Assembly (NCBI RefSeq): GCF_004363775.1
Contig: NZ_SNZE01000018.1
Span: forward strand, 1 to 32,497
Direction of reading: 5' to 3'
Length of the DNA stretch: 32,497 bases
Source of the DNA: Hydromonas duriensis
GTDB lineage: Bacteria > Pseudomonadota > Gammaproteobacteria > Burkholderiales > Burkholderiaceae
Part shown: positions 1 through 7,016 of the stretch, piece after piece
Layout of the letters: every line of letters starts with the position of its first letter
How positions within the stretch are numbered: position 1 is the stretch's first letter
Position numbers and translations under genes: made by a program
Notes under the pieces: generated by a model
Seen by the model: only the letters and a program-made list of their open reading frames with translations
Database searches by the model: none
What the model was told of the DNA's origin: nothing

Positions 1-19
1 AGAAACAGAGAATCCTAAT

Positions 20-95
20 GGGGGATTAGCTCAGCTGGGAGAGCACCTGCTTTGCAAGCAGGGGGTCGTCGGTTCGATCCCGTCATCCTCCACCA
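20..95 (+). tRNA. tRNA-Ala (anticodon UGC)
   Basis: The 76 bases fold as a complete cloverleaf: acceptor GGGGGAT pairs with ATCCTCC, followed by discriminator A and an encoded CCA. The anticodon arm is CCTGC-TTTGCAA-GCAGG, giving anticodon TGC (alanine). The T arm GTCGG/CCGTC contains one T-T mismatch, which is normal in betaproteobacterial tRNA-Ala(UGC). In many bacteria this tRNA lies in the 16S-23S spacer, but no rRNA is visible here. An integrase gene begins 173 bases downstream, so the 3' half of this tRNA is the likely attachment site of the neighbouring element. Confidence 0.97.
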
Positions 96-219
96 CCCTA
101 GAAGTTAGGTCAAATTGGTGTTGAGCAAAAAAACTCTGTAGACCGCACTGTTACTGGTGTTGTCTTTAATTTAACATCATCGGCTGTTAGGAACGGTTAT
201 TTAAGGCTCCTTATTTTCA

Positions 220-258
220 GGGTATATTTGCAACGAATATACCCACTCAATGAAAAGG
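220..258 (+). promoter_or_regulatory. Inverted repeat and ribosome binding site upstream of the integrase
   Basis: The 173 bases between the tRNA and the integrase contain no recognisable gene. A perfect inverted repeat with 9-base arms GGGTATATT (220-228) and AATATACCC (236-244) and a 7-base loop lies just ahead of the gene. A partial third copy (GATACCC) sits between it and the start codon. AAAAGGA at 252-258 is a plausible Shine-Dalgarno sequence for the ATG at 269. The repeat could be an integrase or excisionase binding site, or an operator for autoregulation. Its role is inferred from position only. Confidence 0.5.
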
Positions 259-268
259 ATACCCTAAA

Positions 269-1603
269 ATGCTCACAGACCGTACAATCAAAGGCTTTAA
301 GCCAAATCCAGATAAACAATTTAAGAAATATGACAGTGATGGCCTCTTCATGCTCATCACACCCGCCGGAGGAAAACTCTGGCGTTTTCGTTATCTATTC
401 AATCAAAAAGACAATACCATCGCTTTAGGAAAATACCCTGAAGTGAGTCTCCTAGACGCACGTCTCAAACGAGATGATTGCGCTCGTCTCATCGCAGAAG
501 GTAAAGACCCTGCCGATTATAAAAAATCCAACTTTAAAATAAACACCTCAAATGCCAATGATGTCATTGCTTTTGAAAACGTCGCACTAGAATGGTTTGA
601 AAAAAATCGCACCAATTGGTCAGAAGGTTATGCCTTTCGTACCAAACGCATCATTCTCGAAGACTTGGCATCCAAACTACACAAACCCATCAATGAAATT
701 GAGTCGCCCGACGTATTGCGTTGCTTGGATTCAATCGAAGATCGAGGCACGACAGAAACGGCTATTCGTGCCCGTGCATTGTGCAGCCGAATCTTTCGTT
801 ATGGGGTGGCGCGTGGATATTGCAAGAGCGACCCTGCCGCTGTTTTAGTCGGTGCCATTGTGCCTAAGCCCGTGGTCAGTATGCCAGCGATTACAGAACC
901 AAAAGCAGTGGGTCGACTGTTGCGTAATATCAGCAAGTATGATGGCTTTATTGTGCGTCATTACCTTCGTTTTGTGGCGTATGTGTTTTTACGACCAACC
1001 GAAGCACGCTTATTGGAGTGGACTGAAATCGACTGGGATAAAAAGATGATTGAAATCCCTGCCGAGAAAATGAAAATGGGGCTTCCCTTGTTGGTGCCCA
1101 TGTCCGATCAAGTTGTCGCATTGCTCACGGCGATGAAAGCGGTGACAGGCCGCTACAAATATGTGTTTGCCTCTAAGGTGAAAGCCAATCGCTCCATCTC
1201 AGATGCCACCGCGCTCAAAGCCTTGCGTTTGATGGGTTATAAAGCCGATGAAATTGTGGTGCATGGCTTTAGATCGACGGCATCGACCAATTTGTATGAA
1301 TCAAGGCTGTGGCGTGGTGAAGTGATTGAACGGCAATTGGCTCACGTCGAGCGCAACAAAGTAGTCAAAGCCTATAATCGTGCCCTGTACATTGAAGAGC
1401 GAACAGAAATGATGCAGTGGTATGCGGACTTTCTTGATGACTTAATGGCTGATCGGGTTCGCTCCATTGACTCGCTTGAGTCCATGCGAACGCGCCAAAC
1501 GCCGCCGTCCATAGACACTGAAACAGACGAACGGGCAGAATTGGCGCGTTTGACAGCCAAATACCACACCACGGAGGCCGTTCAGCATCAATCCGTGGCT
1601 TGA
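269..1603 (+). CDS. int: Tyrosine-type site-specific integrase, P4-like
   Basis: This 444-residue protein would catalyse integration of the element into, and excision from, the host chromosome, most likely at the adjacent tRNA-Ala. Residues 1-90 match the arm-binding N-terminal domain (DUF4102 type) of P4-like integrases, with the phrase LGKYPEVSLLDAR. The catalytic domain shows the family residues in order: R242 in LRPTEAR, H332-x-x-R335 in VHGFR, H359 in QLAHV, and the nucleophile Y369 in KAYNRA. Length fits the family (about 400-450). The start is chosen for the AAAAGGA sequence 10 bases upstream. The gene reads away from the tRNA and converges with the leftward phage operon, whose last gene ends 14 bases beyond this stop codon. 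All catalytic residues are present, so the enzyme may be active. Confidence 0.95.
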   Translation: MLTDRTIKGFKPNPDKQFKKYDSDGLFMLITPAGGKLWRFRYLFNQKDNTIALGKYPEVSLLDARLKRDDCARLIAEGKDPADYKKSNFKINTSNANDVIAFENVALEWFEKNRTNWSEGYAFRTKRIILEDLASKLHKPINEIESPDVLRCLDSIEDRGTTETAIRARALCSRIFRYGVARGYCKSDPAAVLVGAIVPKPVVSMPAITEPKAVGRLLRNISKYDGFIVRHYLRFVAYVFLRPTEARLLEWTEIDWDKKMIEIPAEKMKMGLPLLVPMSDQVVALLTAMKAVTGRYKYVFASKVKANRSISDATALKALRLMGYKADEIVVHGFRSTASTNLYESRLWRGEVIERQLAHVERNKVVKAYNRALYIEERTEMMQWYADFLDDLMADRVRSIDSLESMRTRQTPPSIDTETDERAELARLTAKYHTTEAVQHQSVA

Positions 1604-1617
1604 AGACTGTAGCGCCG

Positions 1618-1905
1618 TTACAAGGGCGTGTCTTTTAAATAAGCACGCCATTGCGCCAAATCATACAAACCCATTGGATTGGGTTTGGGCGCGTCGGGAT
1701 GGCTTTTACGAAACAGCTTGAGTTTAGATACACTGCAACCGAGCTGCATCGCCAGTTCTTTTTGCTGAATATAGGGCTGATTCGATGGGTTGCCCTGTGC
1801 CAAGAGTTGCTTTTCTAGGGCATCTATCTTTACAATCAGAGGCCTAATGGCCTCATTCACACTCGAACGGACGATTTGAGTGATGGTTTGTTCAATGGTA
1901 CTCAT
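1618..1905 (-). CDS. Small helix-turn-helix DNA-binding protein, excisionase-like or Nu1-like
   Basis: This 95-residue protein ends the leftward operon. Residues 1-35 look like an amphipathic or coiled helix (MSTIEQTITQIV...IDALEKQLL). Residues 44-90 resemble a MerR/excisionase-type winged helix: YIQQKELAMQLGCSVSKLKLFRK, followed by a GLYDLAQWRAYL segment. The start at 1905 overlaps the end of the methyltransferase gene by 14 bases and is preceded by AAGGAG, which rules out the longer reading from 1989. Its position next to the integrase, facing it, is typical of excisionase or recombination-directionality genes. The domain is also used in Nu1-like packaging proteins, but the element has another small terminase, so an excisionase or regulator role is favoured. 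The exact function is inferred. Confidence 0.7.
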   Translation of the reverse strand: MSTIEQTITQIVRSSVNEAIRPLIVKIDALEKQLLAQGNPSNQPYIQQKELAMQLGCSVSKLKLFRKSHPDAPKPNPMGLYDLAQWRAYLKDTPL

Positions 1906-3205
1906 GTGCCAGCTCCTTAATAAAATGGTTGATACGTTTGCCAATCCAGTGCATGACAGGAACGGCCATTGAGTTGCCCAAAGCGGCATAACGGGGAGAG
2001 TCCTTTGCGGGAGCCCCTCGGTAGCTCACGAGCGTATAGTGGTCGGGGAAACCTTGCAAGCGCTCACATTCAACTGGCATTAATCGCCGAACTTCATACG
2101 AATTGAATATAGCCACTTTTTCCGCGCTGGTGGTTAGTGTAGGGCTGATTTCTGTGCCAATGGGCATACTGACGGCTGCGCCTGCATTGGATTGGAATGA
2201 GACGGTGCGCACTTGTGTCAAATCAAACGCAACCGCATGGCGATCTGCACCGGTTAATGTGGGTGATAGCCCCACATCAACCCCGACACCGTTACCGCCA
2301 TGTTGAGGCGAGCGATTAATAATATTGCCTCTAATGGCAATGACATCGGTCACTAAAGTTTCAGAACCCAAACCATTGGCCCCACCAGAAGCTCGCAGTG
2401 TGCCCGCGATGTGGGTTGGACTAAATTGTGCAAAGCCACTCTCACTGAATGCGGGTTGGCCTGCATTTAAGTTGTTTTCTGAATCACTCCCAATAGGGCT
2501 TGTTGTAACAGGGTTGGCAGTGCTTTGCCGCGAATCACGGCTCGGCGCAGAATGCCTGCACATGCTGTGGTGCTCAAATAATACTTGCGAGGGATCGAAG
2601 TCAGTTCGAGCACTTGAGACAACGAAGACACGTTCGCGTCGTTGGGCCAAGCCGAAATATTGGGCATCAAGAACCCGCCACGCGATCGTGCGTTTGTGTC
2701 CATACACACAACCAGATTTTGTCCAGCGTTTCCCTGAAGGGTGCAGTTCACACCCAGCCCCAGCCAACGCCCCCAAAAAACAGCCAAAGGCATTGTCTTT
2801 GGTGGTGAGCACACCTGGGACATTTTCCCATACTGCGATTGCAGGGGCTTGGTGTCGTGTCCGTCTAATAAGGTCAATGGCATCTAATATCTCCACATAG
2901 GTAAGGGTTAAGTTGCCCCGTGCATCTTGCAGACTGTCGCGATTGCCCGCTACACTAAAGGCTTGGCAGGGTGTGCCTCCCACTAAAACATCGGGTGCAA
3001 CCACATCACCATTTAAGATTCGGCTTGACAATGCAGTCATGTCACCTAAATTGGGTACTAACGGATAATGAGAGGCCAACACCGCGCAAGCAAAGGGATT
3101 GATTTCGCTGAACCAACTCGCTTGCCAGCCTAAAGGTTGCCATGCAACCGTTGCGGCCTCAATACCACTGCACAGCGACCCATAATGAATCGAGGTGTTA
3201 GGCAT
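1892..3205 (-). CDS. DNA cytosine-C5 methyltransferase (Dcm family)
   Basis: The 437-residue protein methylates cytosine at C5 in a specific DNA sequence, with S-adenosylmethionine as donor. All main motifs are visible: motif I GSLCSGIEAA (about 9-18), motif IV GGTPCQAFS with catalytic C80, motif VI WENVPG (126-131), motif VIII GLAQRRERVFVV (about 185-196), motif IX RRLMPVECERLQGFP, and motif X YAALGNSMAVPV near the C-terminus. The target-recognition part between motifs VIII and IX holds two SPTLT...AV/AIF phrases, a style seen in phage C5 methyltransferases. No cognate restriction endonuclease lies beside it, so it is probably an anti-restriction enzyme that modifies phage DNA. GGAGGG lies just upstream of the start, and the recombinase gene stops 2 bases before it. 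Confidence 0.95.
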   Translation of the reverse strand: MPNTSIHYGSLCSGIEAATVAWQPLGWQASWFSEINPFACAVLASHYPLVPNLGDMTALSSRILNGDVVAPDVLVGGTPCQAFSVAGNRDSLQDARGNLTLTYVEILDAIDLIRRTRHQAPAIAVWENVPGVLTTKDNAFGCFLGALAGAGCELHPSGKRWTKSGCVYGHKRTIAWRVLDAQYFGLAQRRERVFVVSSARTDFDPSQVLFEHHSMCRHSAPSRDSRQSTANPVTTSPIGSDSENNLNAGQPAFSESGFAQFSPTHIAGTLRASGGANGLGSETLVTDVIAIRGNIINRSPQHGGNGVGVDVGLSPTLTGADRHAVAFDLTQVRTVSFQSNAGAAVSMPIGTEISPTLTTSAEKVAIFNSYEVRRLMPVECERLQGFPDHYTLVSYRGAPAKDSPRYAALGNSMAVPVMHWIGKRINHFIKELAHEYH

Positions 3206-3207
3206 GG

Positions 3208-4725
3208 TTATAACCCTCCAAACAAATATTCCAGTTCAGCGGTGTCTCTATCATAACCATGCGCATGGGCAAATTGAACGAGTAGGCGTAATTCCTCTTG
3301 CACATGAGCGGGTAATTCTGCACGCGGGGCTGATAAATCAACGACATGAGTTGTGTGTGGCCGTGTGGGTGCGCAAGGTGTCTCTTGCTCAAAGTATGTG
3401 CTTGAGACCTGCTGGACATGCTCAATGGCCGATTTCATGGCCATGGCTTCTTTGTGTGCTGCAATTCGTACCGTGACCAAAGCAGCGAAATCATCGCAAG
3501 CCTTATTGGCAATCACATTTAAATCACCAAACAAAAACCGAAACTCATTGAAATCGGCCAAGTACTCTAAATTGGTTTGCACGGTTTGTGCTTGTCGATT
3601 GGCTTGAATCTTTAGTCGAGCCAGTTCATCGGACAACGCGCTTCGCATACTTTCGCTGCTCTTCTTCCCTTTGATGACTTCTGCAAAGTGTGTGGGTATG
3701 GTGGCTAATGCCGCGCCTGCCAGTTGTGCATTTAAATCAAAAACATGGGCATTGAATGCTTGCTGGTTCTGCATGATTAAATTGGTTTTAATCATATCCT
3801 TTTGTGACTTGATTAAACGTTCTAAGGTCAGTCGTTTATTGCGCAGAGAGGCGGAAATATGATCGATGGTGCGCATCAACTCATCAATACTACCTGTTTG
3901 TGCCAACACGGCACTTTTGCTCATGGCCAGTTTGTCTTCTGCCTCTTTACAAAACTTGACCGACTTTTCAGCTTGCGCAAAGTCATCGTCAGTTTGTAAG
4001 TTGGTGTTGATTGTGGCAATGAATGTTTCTGCTGCTTGCTGATAAGTTTGTAGGTTGCTGGACTTCACCGTGCCGATGACTTCAAGATTTAAAGCGGGTA
4101 ACGCTAAAATCTCGGTGGTATGGGTCACATTCGCGCCCGTTGTTGGCATATAGCTGGCCAAGTCTTGTTCAAACTGTTGCCAACCATCGCTTATTTGTTT
4201 CGCTAATTTTGAGTCGGATTCATACCAAAACACCACTTTATCAATCAACTGATCCGCCTGATCCCATTCAGAGGCCACAAACAGGCATCGAGAGGCTTGA
4301 GAAACCATCAGTTGTTGTTGCATTTGGATTTTATATTCTATGGGCACATCCTCTATTGAGCGACATGCTTTTAAAATCTGGTTGAGCATTTTGTGTTCAA
4401 AACACACGCGCTCGTCCATGGTTAAGCCATCAAACGATGCGCTGAGTTTGCCGCTGACACCTACGCAAGGGTAAAGCACTTCACCCACAATGCCTTGAGC
4501 AATGTGCTGACGTGCCAGAGCTTCGAATCGATGGCCTTGATCGAACATTTTTTGTGTAAATGCGGTACATTCCGGTTTGATGCCAGTGACGTATTCATGT
4601 AATAGAGCGGTACGTGACTTATGCGAAGATTGCGCCAACATGGCGGGCGCATCGCTGGCATTCCAATGGGTCAAACGATGGGTGTGCCATTCGGGTGTGC
4701 CTTGGGTGAGGTTAATGGTTTGCAT
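3208..4725 (-). CDS. YqaJ-type phage recombination exonuclease
   Basis: This 505-residue protein is a lambda-exonuclease-like nuclease that resects double-stranded DNA ends for phage homologous recombination. The YqaJ domain covers about residues 5-160. It shows QGTPEWHTHR at 8-17, GHRFEALAR with E68, the metal site SASFDG with D99, the E110-x-K112 pair in FEHK, and Y131 with a run of glutamines (Q134, Q136-Q138) in the YKIQMQQQ segment. Residues about 210-440 are mostly helical and charged and resemble the DUF1351-type extension found on such exonucleases. The start is preceded by AGGAG and overlaps the Rad52-like gene by 14 bases, as expected for a translationally coupled exonuclease and annealing-protein pair. 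Confidence 0.92.
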   Translation of the reverse strand: MQTINLTQGTPEWHTHRLTHWNASDAPAMLAQSSHKSRTALLHEYVTGIKPECTAFTQKMFDQGHRFEALARQHIAQGIVGEVLYPCVGVSGKLSASFDGLTMDERVCFEHKMLNQILKACRSIEDVPIEYKIQMQQQLMVSQASRCLFVASEWDQADQLIDKVVFWYESDSKLAKQISDGWQQFEQDLASYMPTTGANVTHTTEILALPALNLEVIGTVKSSNLQTYQQAAETFIATINTNLQTDDDFAQAEKSVKFCKEAEDKLAMSKSAVLAQTGSIDELMRTIDHISASLRNKRLTLERLIKSQKDMIKTNLIMQNQQAFNAHVFDLNAQLAGAALATIPTHFAEVIKGKKSSESMRSALSDELARLKIQANRQAQTVQTNLEYLADFNEFRFLFGDLNVIANKACDDFAALVTVRIAAHKEAMAMKSAIEHVQQVSSTYFEQETPCAPTRPHTTHVVDLSAPRAELPAHVQEELRLLVQFAHAHGYDRDTAELEYLFGGL

Positions 4726-5392
4726 GAGTGTGTTCTCCTAAAGTAGCCAATGCCGCTATTTGGGCAGTGCTGAGGGTGTAAGTGGTCTCAAGTTTGTGGC
4801 GAATGCTGTTGTGAGTTTGACCGTTTTGGATCAGGTTGAGCCAAGTTGGTAAATTGCGTTCAAATAATGCTTGAGGATAGGCGGGCTTATTGGCAGTGGG
4901 TGCAGTGTTTGACCAAGCTTCGTGCTTAGGCTGTAGATCAACAGGCTCTGGTTGTGTGAGTTGTGCGTCATGCCATAGCTCGAGTGCCGCTCCAAATCGC
5001 ATGGCGGCATTACGAAGAGCATCGCCAATGGTTTCTTTGATGGCATTGCCACCCGACTTGCCATCGGCGTGCCCGTAGCCGAGACGGGTCAGACCACACA
5101 CGGTCAATTCAATCCACAACCCACCTTGGGCATCAAATCGTGGTGTGCCATCTTGATTCATGACCAGGGGTTGCCAATTCCAAAGGGGATCAACGTCCAG
5201 CAGTCGCTTGGTCAATGCCGCATGACCGACATAGCGGATGTGTTGAGCGGGTAGGCTGTGATGGCCTCCACATAACTCACAATATTCAATCGGGTTGTTG
5301 GGATTCAAAGGCTTGGGCAGCAGCTTGATGTCATCCTTGGCAAATGGCAGTGATAATTTGTGTAGCTGTGTGGCCATAGTTGGGTCACGCAT
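4712..5392 (-). CDS. Rad52-like single-strand annealing protein
   Basis: This 226-residue protein probably coats and anneals single-stranded DNA as partner of the neighbouring exonuclease. Residues 40-155 match the Rad52/22-type core common in phages. Characteristic phrases are YVGHAALTKRLLDVDPLWNW, GGLWIELTVCGLTRLGYG, a GKSGGNAIKET segment, and IGDALRNAAMRFGAALELW. An N-terminal pair of cysteines (YCELCGGHHSLPAQH) might bind zinc. The C-terminal 70 residues are not conserved in my reading. The start at 5392 has AAAGGA 5 bases upstream. It is the first gene of the leftward operon, driven by the predicted operator-controlled promoter at 5464-5492. Confidence 0.88.
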   Translation of the reverse strand: MRDPTMATQLHKLSLPFAKDDIKLLPKPLNPNNPIEYCELCGGHHSLPAQHIRYVGHAALTKRLLDVDPLWNWQPLVMNQDGTPRFDAQGGLWIELTVCGLTRLGYGHADGKSGGNAIKETIGDALRNAAMRFGAALELWHDAQLTQPEPVDLQPKHEAWSNTAPTANKPAYPQALFERNLPTWLNLIQNGQTHNSIRHKLETTYTLSTAQIAALATLGEHTHANH

Positions 5393-5462
5393 AAACGTCC
5401 TTTACTAAAATCAATGGAAAAGACCAAAGGGTTCGATTCAACTCTTTTCATCTTGTCGGTAT

Positions 5463-5526
5463 AATTTTAGTTTCAAACTAAAATTAAATCAATTAAATAT
5501 TTAGTTTATTGATTAAAATTTAGTTT
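5463..5526 (-). promoter_or_regulatory. Leftward early promoter (PL-like) with palindromic operator
   Basis: Read on the minus strand, TTGATT (plus 5487-5492) and TAAAAT (plus 5464-5469) form -35 and -10 boxes with a 17-base spacer. A perfect palindrome, arms AATTTTAGTTT (5463-5473) and AAACTAAAATT (5475-5485) around a single central C, covers the spacer and the -10 box. Further TTTAGTTT words lie at 5500-5507 and near 5519-5526. The same word occurs repeatedly in the repressor-Cro intergenic region, so this is most simply the operator of the element's own repressor. The rest of 5393-5588 holds no gene that I can see. Confidence 0.75.
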
Positions 5527-5588
5527 TGTTTGCGTTTAGCCCATGGCTGGCGTATGTGTGACGGGTTGGCTGAATTAGGCCTAGCAAA

Positions 5589-5610
5589 ACGCCCTCAAAA
5601 CTGAGGGCGT
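5589..5610 (-). terminator. Intrinsic terminator of the repressor gene
   Basis: Perfect 9-base arms ACGCCCTCA (5589-5597) and TGAGGGCGT (5602-5610) flank a 4-base loop. On the minus strand the stem is followed directly by TTTT, 31 bases past the repressor stop codon. On the plus strand it is followed by GTTTATTT, so weak bidirectional activity is possible. Confidence 0.85.
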
Positions 5611-5640
5611 GTTTATTTGAAGCTGTCAGAGATTAGGGGG

Positions 5641-6375
5641 TTAGGTCGGGACGCCAGAGATTTCAACGACCTTGCCGACGACACGAATGTAATCGTGGGC
5701 ATATTCCATGGAGTATCGTTCGGTTTTGAATTGACTGTTATGAGAGCGCAAGACCAATTCGTTGGTATCGCTATCGATGTAAGCGTACTTGGTTTTACGG
5801 GTATCGTCATCGATGATGCAGTAAATCGATAAATCGAATTGTTCAAATAAATAATCGGCTTCTTGTGTTGTCCATCTGGGCAGTTCTGTCTTATCGGTAT
5901 CAACTGCGATGCGCCAGTCATGGCGTATGACGGGCATCATTGATGTCCCTGTAGCCTTGAAGCGTTTGAGGGCTTCGGGTCGAGCTTGAATCTCTTTGAG
6001 CCATTGTTTTTTGTAGATGGCGGGCGTGCCTCCTTCTATTTCATCAAATCCCAATTCAGCATTAGCGGTAGCGCCGCAGCTAAAGCGCACATCATATTCT
6101 TTAATGGCGACAAACCCTTCAGGAATGCCATCTTCGGGGGCCAACACCATGACGGGTTGTCCCATATCAATGCTTTGTAGCACATCCATCCAACCACGTG
6201 GCAATTGGCGTGTTTCTTCGATGCGTCTTGCGAAATCATCGCCCATGTGAGCGCCCGCCAAAATCTGGCTGATCCAAGCGGCTGCTGTGTTGGTATCGTG
6301 AGCCAACTGTGTTTTAGACCCTCGTTTGACGGTCAATAGCTTCAGGTTGTTACGACGAATCTCAAAAACATCCAT
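5641..6375 (-). CDS. CI/LexA-like phage repressor with S24 peptidase domain
   Basis: This 244-residue protein would hold the element in the integrated state by binding the TTTTAGTTT operators, and would inactivate itself after DNA damage. Residues about 18-45 form an HTH (GSKTQLAHDTNTAAAWISQILAG). The C-terminal S24 peptidase domain shows the nucleophile S145 in TGTSMMPV and a lysine near 196 (RKTKYAY) in the place of the general base. A Cys100-Gly101 bond in RFSCGATA is a candidate self-cleavage site, comparable to the Cys-Gly site of UmuD. The start at 6375 is preferred over 6435 because AAAGGA lies 7 bases upstream and the predicted promoter overlaps the longer reading. The gene is divergent from the Cro-like gene and ends in a strong terminator. 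Confidence 0.93.
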   Translation of the reverse strand: MDVFEIRRNNLKLLTVKRGSKTQLAHDTNTAAAWISQILAGAHMGDDFARRIEETRQLPRGWMDVLQSIDMGQPVMVLAPEDGIPEGFVAIKEYDVRFSCGATANAELGFDEIEGGTPAIYKKQWLKEIQARPEALKRFKATGTSMMPVIRHDWRIAVDTDKTELPRWTTQEADYLFEQFDLSIYCIIDDDTRKTKYAYIDSDTNELVLRSHNSQFKTERYSMEYAHDYIRVVGKVVEISGVPT

Positions 6376-6390
6376 GACGCAATCCTTTAA

Positions 6391-6435
6391 ATTTAGTTTA
6401 TAGCTAATCATATCGTGTAAGTTTAAGTAAATCAA
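6391..6435 (-). promoter_or_regulatory. Predicted repressor promoter (PRM-like) with operator word
   Basis: On the minus strand TTGATT (plus 6430-6435) and TATGAT (plus 6407-6412) are spaced by exactly 17 bases. The -10 box matches consensus at five of six positions. An ATTTAGTTT word lies at 6391-6399, about where transcription would start, so the repressor could limit its own synthesis. This promoter lies inside the longer possible reading frame of the repressor and supports the start at 6375. Confidence 0.65.
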
Positions 6436-6493
6436 GGGATATTTTTTAGTAAATCGCTATTTAACTAAATCAAACGCCCAAAAATCAGAAGTT

Positions 6494-6558
6494 AAACTAA
6501 AATAAAATTGATTGAATTTTAGTTTTAAGTTAAACTTTGCCGTGTCAAATTTTAGTTT
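6494..6558 (+). promoter_or_regulatory. Rightward early promoter (PR-like) with operator cluster
   Basis: TTGATT (6508-6513) and TAAACT (6531-6536) are 17 bases apart on the plus strand, upstream of the Cro-like gene. Operator words flank and fill it: AAACTAAAA at 6494-6502, TTTTAGTTT at 6517-6525 in the spacer, and TTTTAGTTT at 6550-6558 just past the expected start of transcription. The first two form an inverted repeat with 10-base arms. The layout is that of a phage right operator. Binding by the repressor and Cro-like protein is inferred. Confidence 0.7.
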
Positions 6559-6570
6559 AAAGGATAAAAA

Positions 6571-6777
6571 TTGGATATGCAGACATGGTGGAGTTCGCTA
6601 ACTCCGAAAGAAAAAAAGAATAAAGCCAAGCAGGTTCCTGCGAATAAAAGTTATTTGGATCAGATTTCGACCCATCACGCAGTACCAAGTATTGCGATGG
6701 CGGTTCGCTTGACAGAAGTTTCAGGTGAGCAGATTCAATTTGGCACGTGGCGTGCTTATTCTAAAGTCAAGAAATGA
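6571..6777 (+). CDS. Cro-like / YdaS-like small regulator
   Basis: This 68-residue basic protein is divergent from the repressor and would repress it, or the early promoters, during lytic growth. The segment KSYLDQISTHHAVPSIAMAVRLTEVSG fits the second helix-turn-helix half and tail of YdaS/Cro-type proteins, in which the residues before it are rich in lysine. The start is either TTG at 6571, 6 bases after AAAGGA, or the in-frame ATG at 6577. The TTG is better spaced. The stop overlaps the region of the next gene start, which suggests translational coupling. Confidence 0.75.
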   Translation: MDMQTWWSSLTPKEKKNKAKQVPANKSYLDQISTHHAVPSIAMAVRLTEVSGEQIQFGTWRAYSKVKK

Positions 6778-6785
6778 GGGGATGT

Positions 6786-7016
6786 ATGACGCGAAACGAA
6801 ACGATTTTAAGTCATCTCAAAACTGGACAGCCCATCACCAATATGATGGCCACTCATCTTTACAAAATCACCAGTTTGCAAGAGGCTATTCGAGATTTGC
6901 GTTCGGAAGGGCATGTAATCCGTACGCACATGGAACACAAAAATGGTAAGCGTTATGGTCGCTATACCTTGCAGGTCATTGCGGGGTCTGATACCGCGCA
7001 GGCGAGTTTGCTATGA
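6786..7016 (+). CDS. Small winged-helix phage protein (HTH_39-like)
   Basis: This 76-residue protein resembles a short winged-helix family common in prophage early regions. The pattern runs ETILSHLKTGQPITNMMATHLYKI, EAIRDLRSEGHVI, then a basic wing NGKRYGRYTL. It probably binds DNA, but its target is not known. The ATG at 6786 is chosen because GAGGGG lies 4 bases upstream. A start at 6774 would overlap the preceding stop codon and is less well placed. The stop codon overlaps the start of the replication gene as ATGA. Confidence 0.75.
   Translation: MTRNETILSHLKTGQPITNMMATHLYKITSLQEAIRDLRSEGHVIRTHMEHKNGKRYGRYTLQVIAGSDTAQASLL

Noticed and set aside
1-268. rRNA operon spacer
   Set aside because: tRNA-Ala(UGC) often lies between 16S and 23S rRNA, but no 16S or 23S sequence is seen on either side in this window.
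2325-2900. 191-codon open frame on the plus strand across the cytosine methyltransferase gene
   Set aside because: It is antisense to a gene with all C5 methyltransferase motifs and has no family features or ribosome binding site.
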